From Opitutia bacterium UBA4654 (GTDB taxonomy: Bacteria > Verrucomicrobiota > Verrucomicrobiia > Opitutales > Intestinicryptomonadaceae): a stretch of DNA of 5,140 bases. Position 1 is the first letter of the stretch. Each line of letters starts with the position of its first letter. Location of the stretch: contig DHMA01000138.1 in the NCBI GenBank assembly GCA_002405555.1, forward strand, positions 1-5,140, written 5' to 3'. Below the pieces are notes generated by a model. The model saw nothing but the letters and a program-made list of their open reading frames with translations. It had not been told where the DNA came from and did not search any database. A program made the position numbers and the translations under genes. Positions 1 through 5,140 of this stretch are shown here, piece after piece.

Positions 1-212
1 ACGACTCCGACAACATCTACTTCAAACCCGCCGTAGACCCCGAACATATCACCGTCGCGCAGTTCTTCGCAAAGCTCGGCAAAAACGACGGCGACGACGA
101 CATCATAGCCCACATCTGCGCGAGAGAAAACCCCGTGTGCTCTGTGCTGAAATCCTACGAGGGCTTCTCGGCGGGCGACGGCTCTAAAAACCTCAAACAA
201 ATAATTTTGTAA
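1..212 (+). CDS. C-terminal fragment of an unrecognised protein
   Basis: The reading frame that begins at base 3 is open from the left edge to a TAA stop at 210-212 and encodes the last 69 residues of a protein whose start lies outside the window. The other two forward frames are closed by stops. The fragment is hydrophilic. It has an acidic run (GDDD) about halfway along, two cysteines in the middle and the C-terminal end KNLKQIIL. I see no membrane segment or catalytic motif and do not recognise the family. Its stop overlaps the first base of the pdxH start codon (TAATG), and the next gene has no Shine-Dalgarno sequence, so this is very likely the upstream gene of a two-gene or longer operon. 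Its codon use matches the neighbouring genes, which supports it being real. No function can be given from this piece. Confidence 0.72.
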   Translation, partial: DSDNIYFKPAVDPEHITVAQFFAKLGKNDGDDDIIAHICARENPVCSVLKSYEGFSAGDGSKNLKQIIL

Positions 213-847
213 TGGACATCTTCCAATTCAGAAACGAATACCTCAAAGGCGGGCTGGAACGCTCCGACCTCGACGACAACCCCTTCAAACAGTTCGAAGA
301 GTGGTTCAACCACGCCGTGGAATGCAAGGTAAAAGAACCCAACGCAATGGCGGTCTCGACCGTGGACGAAAACGGCGCGCCGACTTCGCGCGTGGTTCTG
401 CTGAAATCGTGGGACGAAAAGGGCTTCGTCTTCTACACCAACTACCACAGCAAAAAGGCGTCGGACTTGGAGAAAAACCCCCGCGTCTGCGCCCTCTTCG
501 TCTGGCTCGACCTCGAACGCCAGCTGAGAATCAACGGCCGCGCGGAGAAAGTCTCGACGGCGGAATCGCTGCGCTACTTCCTGTCGCGCCCGTTCGGAAG
601 CAGACTGGGCGCGTGGGTGTCGCACCAAAGCAGCATAATAACGTCGCGCTCGCTGCTCGAAATGCAGTTCGACAAAATGAAGCGCAAATTCGCCGACGGG
701 CAAATCCCCCTGCCCGACTTCTGGGGCGGATTCAGAATAGTCCCCGAATATTTCGAGTTTTGGCAGGGGCGCGAAAACCGCCTGCACGACAGGTTCGCGT
801 ACCAAAAAAACGGCGAAAGCTGGGACATCTCGCGCCTCGCGCCGTAG
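212..847 (+). CDS. pdxH: Pyridoxamine 5'-phosphate oxidase
   Basis: This cytosolic FMN enzyme oxidises pyridoxine 5'-phosphate or pyridoxamine 5'-phosphate to pyridoxal 5'-phosphate with O2, the last step of vitamin B6 synthesis and salvage. The 211-residue product is close to the E. coli enzyme (218). Visible family landmarks are the N-terminal NPFKQFEEW (23-31), the FMN-binding RVVLLK (60-65), YTNYHSKK (75-82), the RQLRINGR strand (103-110), RLGAWVSHQS (131-140), and the C-terminal signature EFWQGRENRLHDRF (182-195). R190 and H192 align with the substrate-binding R197 and H199 of E. coli; the protein ends in the typical RLAP. The ATG at 212 overlaps the upstream stop and lacks a Shine-Dalgarno sequence, so translation probably depends on coupling to the preceding gene. 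All key residues are present and nothing looks broken. Family assignment is firm. Confidence 0.97.
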   Translation: MDIFQFRNEYLKGGLERSDLDDNPFKQFEEWFNHAVECKVKEPNAMAVSTVDENGAPTSRVVLLKSWDEKGFVFYTNYHSKKASDLEKNPRVCALFVWLDLERQLRINGRAEKVSTAESLRYFLSRPFGSRLGAWVSHQSSIITSRSLLEMQFDKMKRKFADGQIPLPDFWGGFRIVPEYFEFWQGRENRLHDRFAYQKNGESWDISRLAP

Positions 848-860
848 CCGCCCCGCGAAA

Positions 861-887
861 AATATTCCCGCCGACGCCCCGAATATT
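861..887. promoter_or_regulatory. Inverted repeat, possible operator
   Basis: AATATTC (861-867) and GAATATT (881-887) form a perfect 7-base inverted repeat around a 13-base GC-rich spacer. The half-site centres are 20 bases apart, about two helical turns, which suits a dimeric regulator binding one face of the DNA. The repeat ends two bases before the putative -35 box of the downstream dehydrogenase gene. There is no T-tract after it, so it is a poor candidate for the pdxH terminator. No regulator gene is visible nearby, and a 7-base repeat can arise by chance; function is inference only. Confidence 0.35.
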
Positions 888-889
888 GC

Positions 890-918
890 TTGCAGAAAAA
901 GCGCAGGCACTTTATCAT
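890..918 (+). promoter_or_regulatory. Putative sigma-70-type promoter for the SDR gene
   Basis: TTGCAG at 890-895 (3 of 6 matches to the -35 consensus) is followed after exactly 17 bases by TATCAT at 913-918 (5 of 6 matches to the -10 consensus). The expected start of transcription is near 924-927, which would give an mRNA leader of about 40 bases before the ATG at 968. The promoter lies in the only sizeable gap between pdxH and the dehydrogenase gene. It is a sequence match only; no experimental support is available here. Confidence 0.5.
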
Positions 919-956
919 ACGCGGGTTTTTTTATAAAAGTCATTTCCCCCAAAAAA

Positions 957-961
957 AAGGA
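957..961 (+). promoter_or_regulatory. Ribosome binding site of the SDR gene
   Basis: AAGGA at 957-961 lies six bases before the ATG at 968 and fixes that ATG as the start. The frame is open further upstream to a TTG at 890, but that longer form would begin within the putative -35 box and would add a lysine/arginine-rich leader before the Rossmann fold. It is therefore rejected. Confidence 0.7.
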
Positions 962-967
962 ACACAT

Positions 968-1747
968 ATGAAACGGTTTGAAAACAAGGTAGTGCTCGTA
1001 ACGGGCGCAAGCAAAAACACGGGAGTGGGAATCGCCGCACTCTTCATCAGGGAAGGCGCAAAAGTCTGCATCTGCGGCTCGTCGGAAAAAAGCACCGCGC
1101 ACGGCGGACAGCTCCTCAGAGACATGGGCTACGACGGCTTCGTCGAAATCCCCTGCGATATTTCCGACCTCAAACAGGTCGAACACATGTTCGCCGTTAT
1201 CCGCGAAAAATTCGGCAGGCTCGATATTCTCGTAAACAACGCGTGCAACCAGGGCATCGGCGCGCCGTTCGAGGAAATGACGCCCGACTTCTTCCTGACG
1301 GTAATCAAAACCAACATGCTCGGCACTTTCCAAGTGTCGCAACAGGCGGTCAAGATTATGATGCAGCAGGAAAGCAGGGGCGTAATCGTAAACCTCGGCT
1401 CGAACGTCTCGATGAGGGCAATCCGCAACCGCACGGCGTACGTGGCAAGCAAGGGCGGCGTGGACGCGCTCACGCGCTCGATGGCGGTGGACCTCGGTCC
1501 GAAGGGAATCCGCGTAAACGAAGTCGCCCCCGGCTACATCTACACCGACCGCTGGGACAAGCTCGACGAAAGCGTAATGAAACGCCGCCGCCTCAACACG
1601 CCCATCGGCAAAGAGGCTACTGCCGACGACATCGCGCAGGCTGTCGCGTTTCTCGCCTCCGACGCCTCGAAGAACATCGCTGGCGAAAGACTCGTGGTTG
1701 ACGCGGGTTGCAGCGCGCAGCACATGCCAATCGACGTCGACTGCTAA
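968..1747 (+). CDS. Short-chain dehydrogenase/reductase (classical SDR, FabG-like)
   Basis: This is a 259-residue NAD(P)(H)-dependent oxidoreductase of the classical SDR family, a typical full length. The cofactor-binding glycine motif is TGASKNTGVG (12-21). NNA (90-92) follows the fourth strand. The catalytic tetrad is complete: N116, S145, Y158 and K162, with the usual 13-residue Ser-Tyr spacing and YxxxK. The VAPG (186-189) and the C-terminal LVVDAG (242-247) are family features. No acidic residue is seen at the end of the second strand (CGSSEK, 36-41), which slightly favours NADP(H); this is an inference. The substrate cannot be read from the sequence; FabG-like ketoacyl reductases, sugar dehydrogenases and steroid dehydrogenases all share this pattern. 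It departs from consensus at NNAC instead of NNAG, and it has a short cysteine-ended tail. It appears to be a single-gene transcription unit between its own promoter and terminator. Confidence 0.93.
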   Translation: MKRFENKVVLVTGASKNTGVGIAALFIREGAKVCICGSSEKSTAHGGQLLRDMGYDGFVEIPCDISDLKQVEHMFAVIREKFGRLDILVNNACNQGIGAPFEEMTPDFFLTVIKTNMLGTFQVSQQAVKIMMQQESRGVIVNLGSNVSMRAIRNRTAYVASKGGVDALTRSMAVDLGPKGIRVNEVAPGYIYTDRWDKLDESVMKRRRLNTPIGKEATADDIAQAVAFLASDASKNIAGERLVVDAGCSAQHMPIDVDC

Positions 1748-1763
1748 CTTTTGCAAAAACCGG

Positions 1764-1794
1764 AACGGCACGGAATCTTCCCGCGCCGTTTTTT
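1764..1794 (+). terminator. Intrinsic terminator after the SDR gene
   Basis: AACGGCACGG (1764-1773) pairs with CCGCGCCGTT (1781-1790), ten positions with one A-C mismatch, around a seven-base loop. The 3' arm runs directly into a T-tract (1789-1794), with more Ts after one AG step. It begins 17 bases after the stop codon of the dehydrogenase and separates that gene from the glycoside hydrolase gene. Confidence 0.85.
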
Positions 1795-1795
1795 A

Positions 1796-1808
1796 GTTTT
1801 CGGAAAAC
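1796..1808. repeat. Short palindrome upstream of the GH16 gene
   Basis: GTTTTC (1796-1801) and GAAAAC (1803-1808) form a perfect inverted repeat around a single G. It lies between the preceding terminator and the GH16 start, where an operator for a glycan-responsive regulator could sit. I find no convincing -35/-10 pair around it. The following stretch (1814-1847) is almost free of T and rich in A, typical of an unstructured leader. The regulatory role is speculative. Confidence 0.25.
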
Positions 1809-1838
1809 GCCGTAAAAGAACAGACAGAAACAGAAAAT

Positions 1839-1843
1839 AGGAG
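1839..1843 (+). promoter_or_regulatory. Ribosome binding site of the GH16 gene
   Basis: AGGAG at 1839-1843 is five bases before the ATG at 1849. This strong Shine-Dalgarno match supports the chosen start, which is also the one that gives a proper signal peptide. Confidence 0.85.
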
Positions 1844-1848
1844 AAACC

Positions 1849-2742
1849 ATGAAAAACAAGTTGCCGATATTTTTGACCGCCGCCGCGCTTTTGTGCGCGT
1901 GCGCGTCGGCAGAAAAGACGCCCGAAATCAGGAAGCCCGTGCTTGCGGCGGACATTCTCGACCCCGACGAATACGTTTTGGACGAAAGGTTCAGCGACGA
2001 ATTCGAGTCGGACAAGCTCGACTCCGAAAAATGGTTCGATTTCTACCCGACGTGGACGGGGCGCGAAGGGGTCTTCCACTTCTCGCGCAACAACGTATCC
2101 GTCGAAGACGGCAAGCTTGCGCTTACGGCGAAAATTCCCGACGAGTCGGAAGTGCCGCCCGAAATGAAAGCGGAGGGCAAACAGGGCTACTCGACGGCGG
2201 AGGTGCGAAGCAAAACGCGCGTGCTCTACGGCTACTTCGAGCTGAAATTCAAGACGATGAACGCGACAGTCTGCAACGCGTTCTGGCTCAACGACCCCGT
2301 TGACCCGCCGAAAAAATACAAACCCGGGGACAAGACTGAGGAAATCGACATTTTCGAAATCTTCGGAAAAAATACCGACCCGAAATATAAAGTGGCGGGA
2401 CACTACTTCATGACGACGCACGTCGCCGACACGCCCTATGTGGAGTCGAAAGTGTGGCTCGGCAGAAAGGTCAGCGGCGAAAAGCCCGTCGTGCCCGAAA
2501 AATTCGCCGAGGGCTACAACGTTGCGGGGCTTCTTTGGACGCCCGAAAAACTCGTCTGGACGCTCAACGGCAGGGTAATGCGCGAGATGAAAAACGAGAA
2601 TTTCCACCGCCCGCTCTATTTGAACATGGACTGCGAAATCATGAAGTACTGGGGGGGATTCCCATCGCCCGACGACCTCCCCGCAAAATTCAAAATAGAG
2701 TACGTCCGCGTCTGGCGGAAAAAGCCCGATTCTAAAAAATAG
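1849..2742 (+). CDS. Exported glycoside hydrolase family 16 (GH16) protein
   Basis: This 297-residue protein is predicted to cleave beta-linked polysaccharides outside the cytoplasm. Residues 1-21 form a signal peptide: a lysine-flanked start, a hydrophobic core (5-15), then either a lipobox-like LCAC with lipidation at C18 or a signal peptidase I site after ASA (19-21). The GH16 beta-jelly-roll follows. DERFSDEF...LDSEKW (45-62) matches the family's N-terminal motif and GYFELKFK (128-135) a core strand. EIDIFE (165-170) is the ExDxxE active site, with E165 as nucleophile, D167 as helper and E170 as acid/base. The C-terminal half has LLWTPEKLVWTLNG (228-241), the YLNMDCE strand (257-263) and YVRVWR (285-290). 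The beta-bulge motif and the late DCE...GGFPSPDDLP stretch recall agarase/porphyranase-type more than lichenase-type members, but the substrate is not determinable. No carbohydrate-binding module and no SusC/D-like neighbour are seen. Confidence 0.93.
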   Translation: MKNKLPIFLTAAALLCACASAEKTPEIRKPVLAADILDPDEYVLDERFSDEFESDKLDSEKWFDFYPTWTGREGVFHFSRNNVSVEDGKLALTAKIPDESEVPPEMKAEGKQGYSTAEVRSKTRVLYGYFELKFKTMNATVCNAFWLNDPVDPPKKYKPGDKTEEIDIFEIFGKNTDPKYKVAGHYFMTTHVADTPYVESKVWLGRKVSGEKPVVPEKFAEGYNVAGLLWTPEKLVWTLNGRVMREMKNENFHRPLYLNMDCEIMKYWGGFPSPDDLPAKFKIEYVRVWRKKPDSKK

Positions 2743-2749
2743 GCTCGCA

Positions 2750-2761
2750 TTTTCGCGAAAA
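2750..2761. repeat. Perfect 12-base palindrome between GH16 and tRNA-Leu
   Basis: TTTTCGCGAAAA is a perfect self-complementary sequence eight bases after the GH16 stop and 28 bases before the tRNA. It lacks a loop and a following T-tract, so it is not a standard terminator. It could be a protein-binding site, part of the tRNA promoter region or chance. An AT-rich patch (2771-2780) nearer the tRNA could hold a -10 element, but no clear promoter can be called. Confidence 0.25.
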
Positions 2762-2789
2762 ATCGGGAGACTTTAAATTTCACAATCGC

Positions 2790-2873
2790 GCTCGGATGGC
2801 GAAATAGGTAGACGCATCGGCTTTAGGCGCCGGTGTCCGAAAGGACGTAGGAGTTCGAGTCTCCTTCCGAGCA
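2790..2873 (+). tRNA. tRNA-Leu (anticodon UAG)
   Basis: The full class II cloverleaf can be drawn. The acceptor stem GCTCGGA (2790-2796) pairs with TCCGAGC (2866-2872) and the discriminator is A2873. The D stem GCG/CGC (2799-2801/2813-2815) encloses a loop with GG at 2807-2808. The anticodon stem TCGGC/GCCGG (2817-2821/2829-2833) encloses the loop TTTAGGC with anticodon TAG at 2824-2826 and G37. A long variable arm, TGTCC-gaaa-GGACG, spans 2834-2847. The T stem AGGAG/CTCCT (2849-2853/2861-2865) encloses TTCGAGT. The long variable arm, A discriminator and UAG anticodon all indicate leucine (CUA and wobble CUN codons). The 3' CCA is not encoded (the gene is followed by TTTT), so it must be added by a nucleotidyltransferase. 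The next gene starts about 30 bases downstream. Confidence 0.97.
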
Positions 2874-2903
2874 TTTTCCGCTTTTTGCGCGACACTTTTC
2901 CCG

Positions 2904-4373
2904 TTGGATACTGTCGAATTGTTTGTGGGAAAATTAAGAAAAATACTCGCCCTGATTTTTGCGTCGCTGAGCGCGTTCTTCGCGGTTGTCGCGCTCAAAA
3001 ATTCAGGGAGAGAGCGCGGCAGGCAGTGCTGCGAACCGCTCTGCGCCTACGAATGGGGCGCGGACGCGGAGGCTGCGGCGCGGCGGGCGGGCAGGCTCGT
3101 GTTTTTGAGGTCGGAGAACGCGCCAAAACCGCAGAGCGAAACCGCCGATTTGCTGAAAGAACGCTACGTCTGCGCCGAAATTTCGCGCGACAAATTCCCA
3201 GCCGACTTCGCAATTTTGGACAACCTCCTCCAATCGGCGACAAACCGCAAACTTTCGTTCGAAGCGGGAATTTTCTCGCCGAACCTCGCGCCGATTTACA
3301 TTTCGGCGAAAGCGTCCACAGCCGACGGCAGGCTGTCGCCGAACTTCGAAAACGCGCTCTCTGCGGCGGCGGCGAAATTCGAAAACAACCCCGAACGCCT
3401 GAAATCGGGCGCAAGGGCGGCGGCGCGGATTGCCGACGCACCGAGCGACTTCGCCCTGCCGCGCGACGTTGTGGGCGTGCGCGGCTCGCTCGGCTTCATC
3501 GACGCCGAAAGCGCAAGGCTTTTCATATTCTTCAACAACCCGCGCACGCTCGGCGCGGACGCGGCGGTAATTTCGGAAAACGCGCGGCTTGCGTCGAGAA
3601 TCTGCGGCGCGGATTTCAGACAGCTCGGCGCGAGGGCGGCGTCGGTCGCGGCGGTCGAAATGCTGTGTACGCGCCTCGCATCGAAGAACGCCGACATGTG
3701 CTCGAAGCTCCTGTTCCTGCGGGCGTTGGGAGAGTCGGAACTTGCCGCAAAAAACGGAAAGCTCGGCGCGTTTTTCGTCCACTGCGCAAATGGAATGCCC
3801 GCCGCAAAACGCGTACGCGACGCCGCGCTTTCCGTGCCCGTGCTGCTGCGCGCCTACGAGCTTTCGGGTAAAAGCGAATTTCTGAAACGCGCCGAAGACA
3901 CCGCCGCAAAGCTCGCCGCCGCCCTGCCGACGCGCGGGCTAATGCCCGCGGTCTTCGGCGAAAAGTCGGAGGCGTCGGCGCTGGAATACGTGCTGTGTGC
4001 GCGCGCGTTTTTCGAGATGTCCAAGCTCGACAAGAAGTGGGACAGCGCAATGCGCTCCGCCCTCGACGGACTTGACAGGCACTTCATGACCGACCTCGGC
4101 GTGTGGTCGGTAAACGCGAAAAATTCGGCGTTCGCAAAGATGTCGCGTACCATTTTCACGCGGGATGCCAAGCTGCCGTCGTATGTGGGAGAGGCGGCGC
4201 AGCTCCTCGCCGAAACGGGCGATACGGAGTCTCCCGCGGCGCGTAAGCTTCAAAAGCTCGCGCTTTCGGCGGCGGCGTCCGCGCCGCTTACAAGCAACCA
4301 GTGGGCTTCGCTGAAACTCTCGCTGCCGCCGTCGTTCGACGCGCGGAAGCGGAATTTTGCGGCGGCGCAATAG
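2904..4373 (+). CDS. Membrane-anchored, divergent YyaL/SPATA20-like (DUF255) protein
   Basis: The function is unknown. The 489-residue product starts with one hydrophobic segment (about 14-31) preceded by KLRK, so it is probably a signal anchor with the rest periplasmic. Residues 48-136 follow the layout of the thioredoxin-like DUF255 domain of YyaL/SPATA20. EWGADAEAAARRAGRLVFL matches the family's WG..A...A....pIFL. ERYVCAEISRDKFPADF (86-102) matches NE.FV.IKVDREERPDID. EAGIFSPNLAPIYIS (120-134) matches PL.VFLTPD..PFFG. The family's CHWCHVM motif is missing; ENAPKP (71-76) stands in its place. The rest is helical and alanine-rich, with later parts (303-341, 424-470) resembling the YyaL alpha-barrel region. 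The start is uncertain: no ATG is available and no Shine-Dalgarno is seen. TTG 2904, TTG 2919 and GTG 2925 are all possible, and GTG 2925 would give a compact MGKLRK start. Its gene lies 30 bases after tRNA-Leu. Reality of the gene is likely; the family link is inference from pattern. Confidence 0.6.
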   Translation: MDTVELFVGKLRKILALIFASLSAFFAVVALKNSGRERGRQCCEPLCAYEWGADAEAAARRAGRLVFLRSENAPKPQSETADLLKERYVCAEISRDKFPADFAILDNLLQSATNRKLSFEAGIFSPNLAPIYISAKASTADGRLSPNFENALSAAAAKFENNPERLKSGARAAARIADAPSDFALPRDVVGVRGSLGFIDAESARLFIFFNNPRTLGADAAVISENARLASRICGADFRQLGARAASVAAVEMLCTRLASKNADMCSKLLFLRALGESELAAKNGKLGAFFVHCANGMPAAKRVRDAALSVPVLLRAYELSGKSEFLKRAEDTAAKLAAALPTRGLMPAVFGEKSEASALEYVLCARAFFEMSKLDKKWDSAMRSALDGLDRHFMTDLGVWSVNAKNSAFAKMSRTIFTRDAKLPSYVGEAAQLLAETGDTESPAARKLQKLALSAAASAPLTSNQWASLKLSLPPSFDARKRNFAAAQ

Positions 4374-4374
4374 C

Positions 4375-5140
4375 TCAGGAAAGCATTTTCACCCTGCGCT
4401 CGTTGCGCGGAATGGAAACCGAAACGACAGTCCCCACGCCGACCTTGCTCGAAATGTCGATGTGCCCGCCGTGGGCGCGGACGATTGAATTTATAATCAT
4501 CATGCCCAAGCCGTGCCCGTCGGGCTTTGTCGTAAAATAGGGCTGGAAGATTTTCGAAAGCTCGTCGCCGCTCATGCCGCAGCCGCTGTCGGCAAACGAA
4601 ATTTTCACGAAGTCGTCGTCGCTCGAAGCGTCAATGCGCACGGAGCCGCCCTGCTCCATGGACTCCATCGCGTTTTTGAGAATGTTGAAGTAGAGCTGTT
4701 TCAGCAGGTTTTCGTCGGCGCAGACGGCAGGCAGGGCGCTTTCGGAATTTATATCGAAGGAAACGCCGCGGTTGACGAATTCCTCGTTCAAAATTTTCAG
4801 CGTTTCGGCGAGCGGCTTGATTGGGTCGCATTCCGCCATGTTCGGGCGCATCGGGCGGAGGGCTTTGAGGAAGTTTTCTATGATTCCGTCGAGCCGCGCG
4901 ACTTCCGAAGCGCAGATTTCGACGGACTCGGAAATGTTGCCGAGAGCATCGGGCGCGATTTTGTCGGCGAGCTTTGCGAGCCTGCGCTTTATCAGCTGCA
5001 AGTGGATATTTATAGAGTTCAGCGGGTTGCCAAGCTCGTGCGCGACGCCCGAGGCCAAATTCAGAACCGAGGCTATTTTTTCGCTTTCAATGCGCTCCTC
5101 CGTCGAGCGTCTGTCCTGCGTGATGTCGTTTAGAATCAGC
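4375..5140 (-). CDS. Sensor histidine kinase, C-terminal part (PAS end, HisKA, HATPase_c)
   Basis: Read on the minus strand, the frame is open from the right edge (codons from 5139) to a TGA stop at 4377-4375, giving 255 residues of a gene whose start lies beyond the window. The first residues, ending DITQDRRSTEERIESEKIAS, look like the exit of a PAS domain and the linker helix. The H-box follows: GVAHELGNPL, with the phospho-acceptor H34 of the fragment (codon 5040-5038). Then come the dimerisation helices and a complete ATP-binding domain: N-box NILKNAMESM (about 152-161), G1 DSGCGM (184-189), F-box IFQPYFTTK (197-205) and G2 GHGLGM (208-213). This soluble core resembles NtrB-type kinases, which phosphorylate a partner response regulator after sensing a signal. 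The partner is not visible. The stop is one base from the convergent upstream gene's stop. The first internal candidate start (TTG 5058) would cut the H-box, so it is not the true start. Confidence 0.93.
   Translation of the reverse strand, partial: LILNDITQDRRSTEERIESEKIASVLNLASGVAHELGNPLNSINIHLQLIKRRLAKLADKIAPDALGNISESVEICASEVARLDGIIENFLKALRPMRPNMAECDPIKPLAETLKILNEEFVNRGVSFDINSESALPAVCADENLLKQLYFNILKNAMESMEQGGSVRIDASSDDDFVKISFADSGCGMSGDELSKIFQPYFTTKPDGHGLGMMIINSIVRAHGGHIDISSKVGVGTVVSVSIPRNERRVKMLS

Noticed and set aside
925..962. Hairpin between T-rich and A-rich runs masking the SDR ribosome site
   Set aside because: Only A-U pairs with a long loop, or a four-base TTCC/GGAA stem, can be formed. 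Both are too weak to suggest a riboswitch or thermosensor.
155..1771. Very long open frame on the minus strand (538 codons)
   Set aside because: It lies antisense across pdxH and the SDR gene, both of which have clear family motifs. Long antisense frames are a by-product of GC-rich codon use, and its translation is arginine/alanine-rich with no recognisable domain.
1744..2607. Minus-strand open frame of 287 codons
   Set aside because: It is antisense to the GH16 gene, which carries the intact catalytic motif, signal peptide and ribosome site. The antisense product has low complexity, rich in R, V and F.
2725..2767. Inverted repeat CCCGAT...ATCGGG as a terminator of the GH16 gene
   Set aside because: The arms are six bases, separated by 31 bases, one arm lies within the coding end, and no T-tract follows. 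It is too weak to call.
2790..2873. tRNA-Leu as an attachment site for an integrated element
   Set aside because: No integrase gene and no duplicated tRNA 3' end are visible in the window, and the flanking genes look chromosomal.
2874..2890. T-runs after the tRNA as a terminator
   Set aside because: TTTT and CTTTTTG follow the tRNA, but no separate hairpin precedes them, so a terminator cannot be supported.
2885..3871. Plus-strand open frame of 328 codons overlapping the DUF255-like gene
   Set aside because: Its product is extremely arginine-rich and lacks domain landmarks, whereas the frame from 2904 has a membrane segment, ordered family-like motifs and continues to the convergent boundary at 4373.

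Overview
The window reads as ordinary chromosomal sequence from a Gram-negative bacterium. It is GC-rich, with frequent C- and G-ending codons and A-rich intergenic spacers. Shine-Dalgarno signals are uneven: clear before two genes and absent before two others. A secreted GH16 glycan hydrolase and this codon style would fit the PVC group, for example a Verrucomicrobiota/Opitutales-like organism. That placement is an inference from style, not a demonstrated assignment.

Layout, left to right. (1) Bases 1-212 hold the C-terminal tail of an unrecognised protein; its stop overlaps by one base the start of pdxH (pyridoxamine 5'-phosphate oxidase, 212-847), so the two are probably translationally coupled. 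(2) A 120-base spacer carries a candidate operator-like inverted repeat and a plausible sigma-70-type promoter. A classical short-chain dehydrogenase/reductase gene follows (968-1747) and ends in a convincing intrinsic terminator. (3) A separate gene encodes an exported GH16 glycoside hydrolase (1849-2742) with an intact ExDxxE catalytic motif. (4) A complete tRNA-Leu(UAG) gene lies at 2790-2873, without an encoded CCA. (5) A 489-codon gene (2904-4373) starts at a non-ATG codon and encodes an N-terminally membrane-anchored protein. It resembles a degenerate YyaL/SPATA20 (DUF255) protein that has lost the CHWCH thioredoxin-type motif. (6) On the minus strand, separated from it by a single base, is the C-terminal part of a PAS/HisKA/HATPase sensor histidine kinase (5140-4375), cut by the right edge.

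The genes do not form one obvious pathway. They look like several short transcription units: vitamin B6 salvage, a redox enzyme, polysaccharide degradation, a tRNA, an envelope protein of unknown role and a signalling kinase. I found no CRISPR array, insertion sequence, integrase, toxin-antitoxin pair or phage-defence module. The best candidate for something undescribed is the CHWCH-less, membrane-anchored DUF255-like protein.
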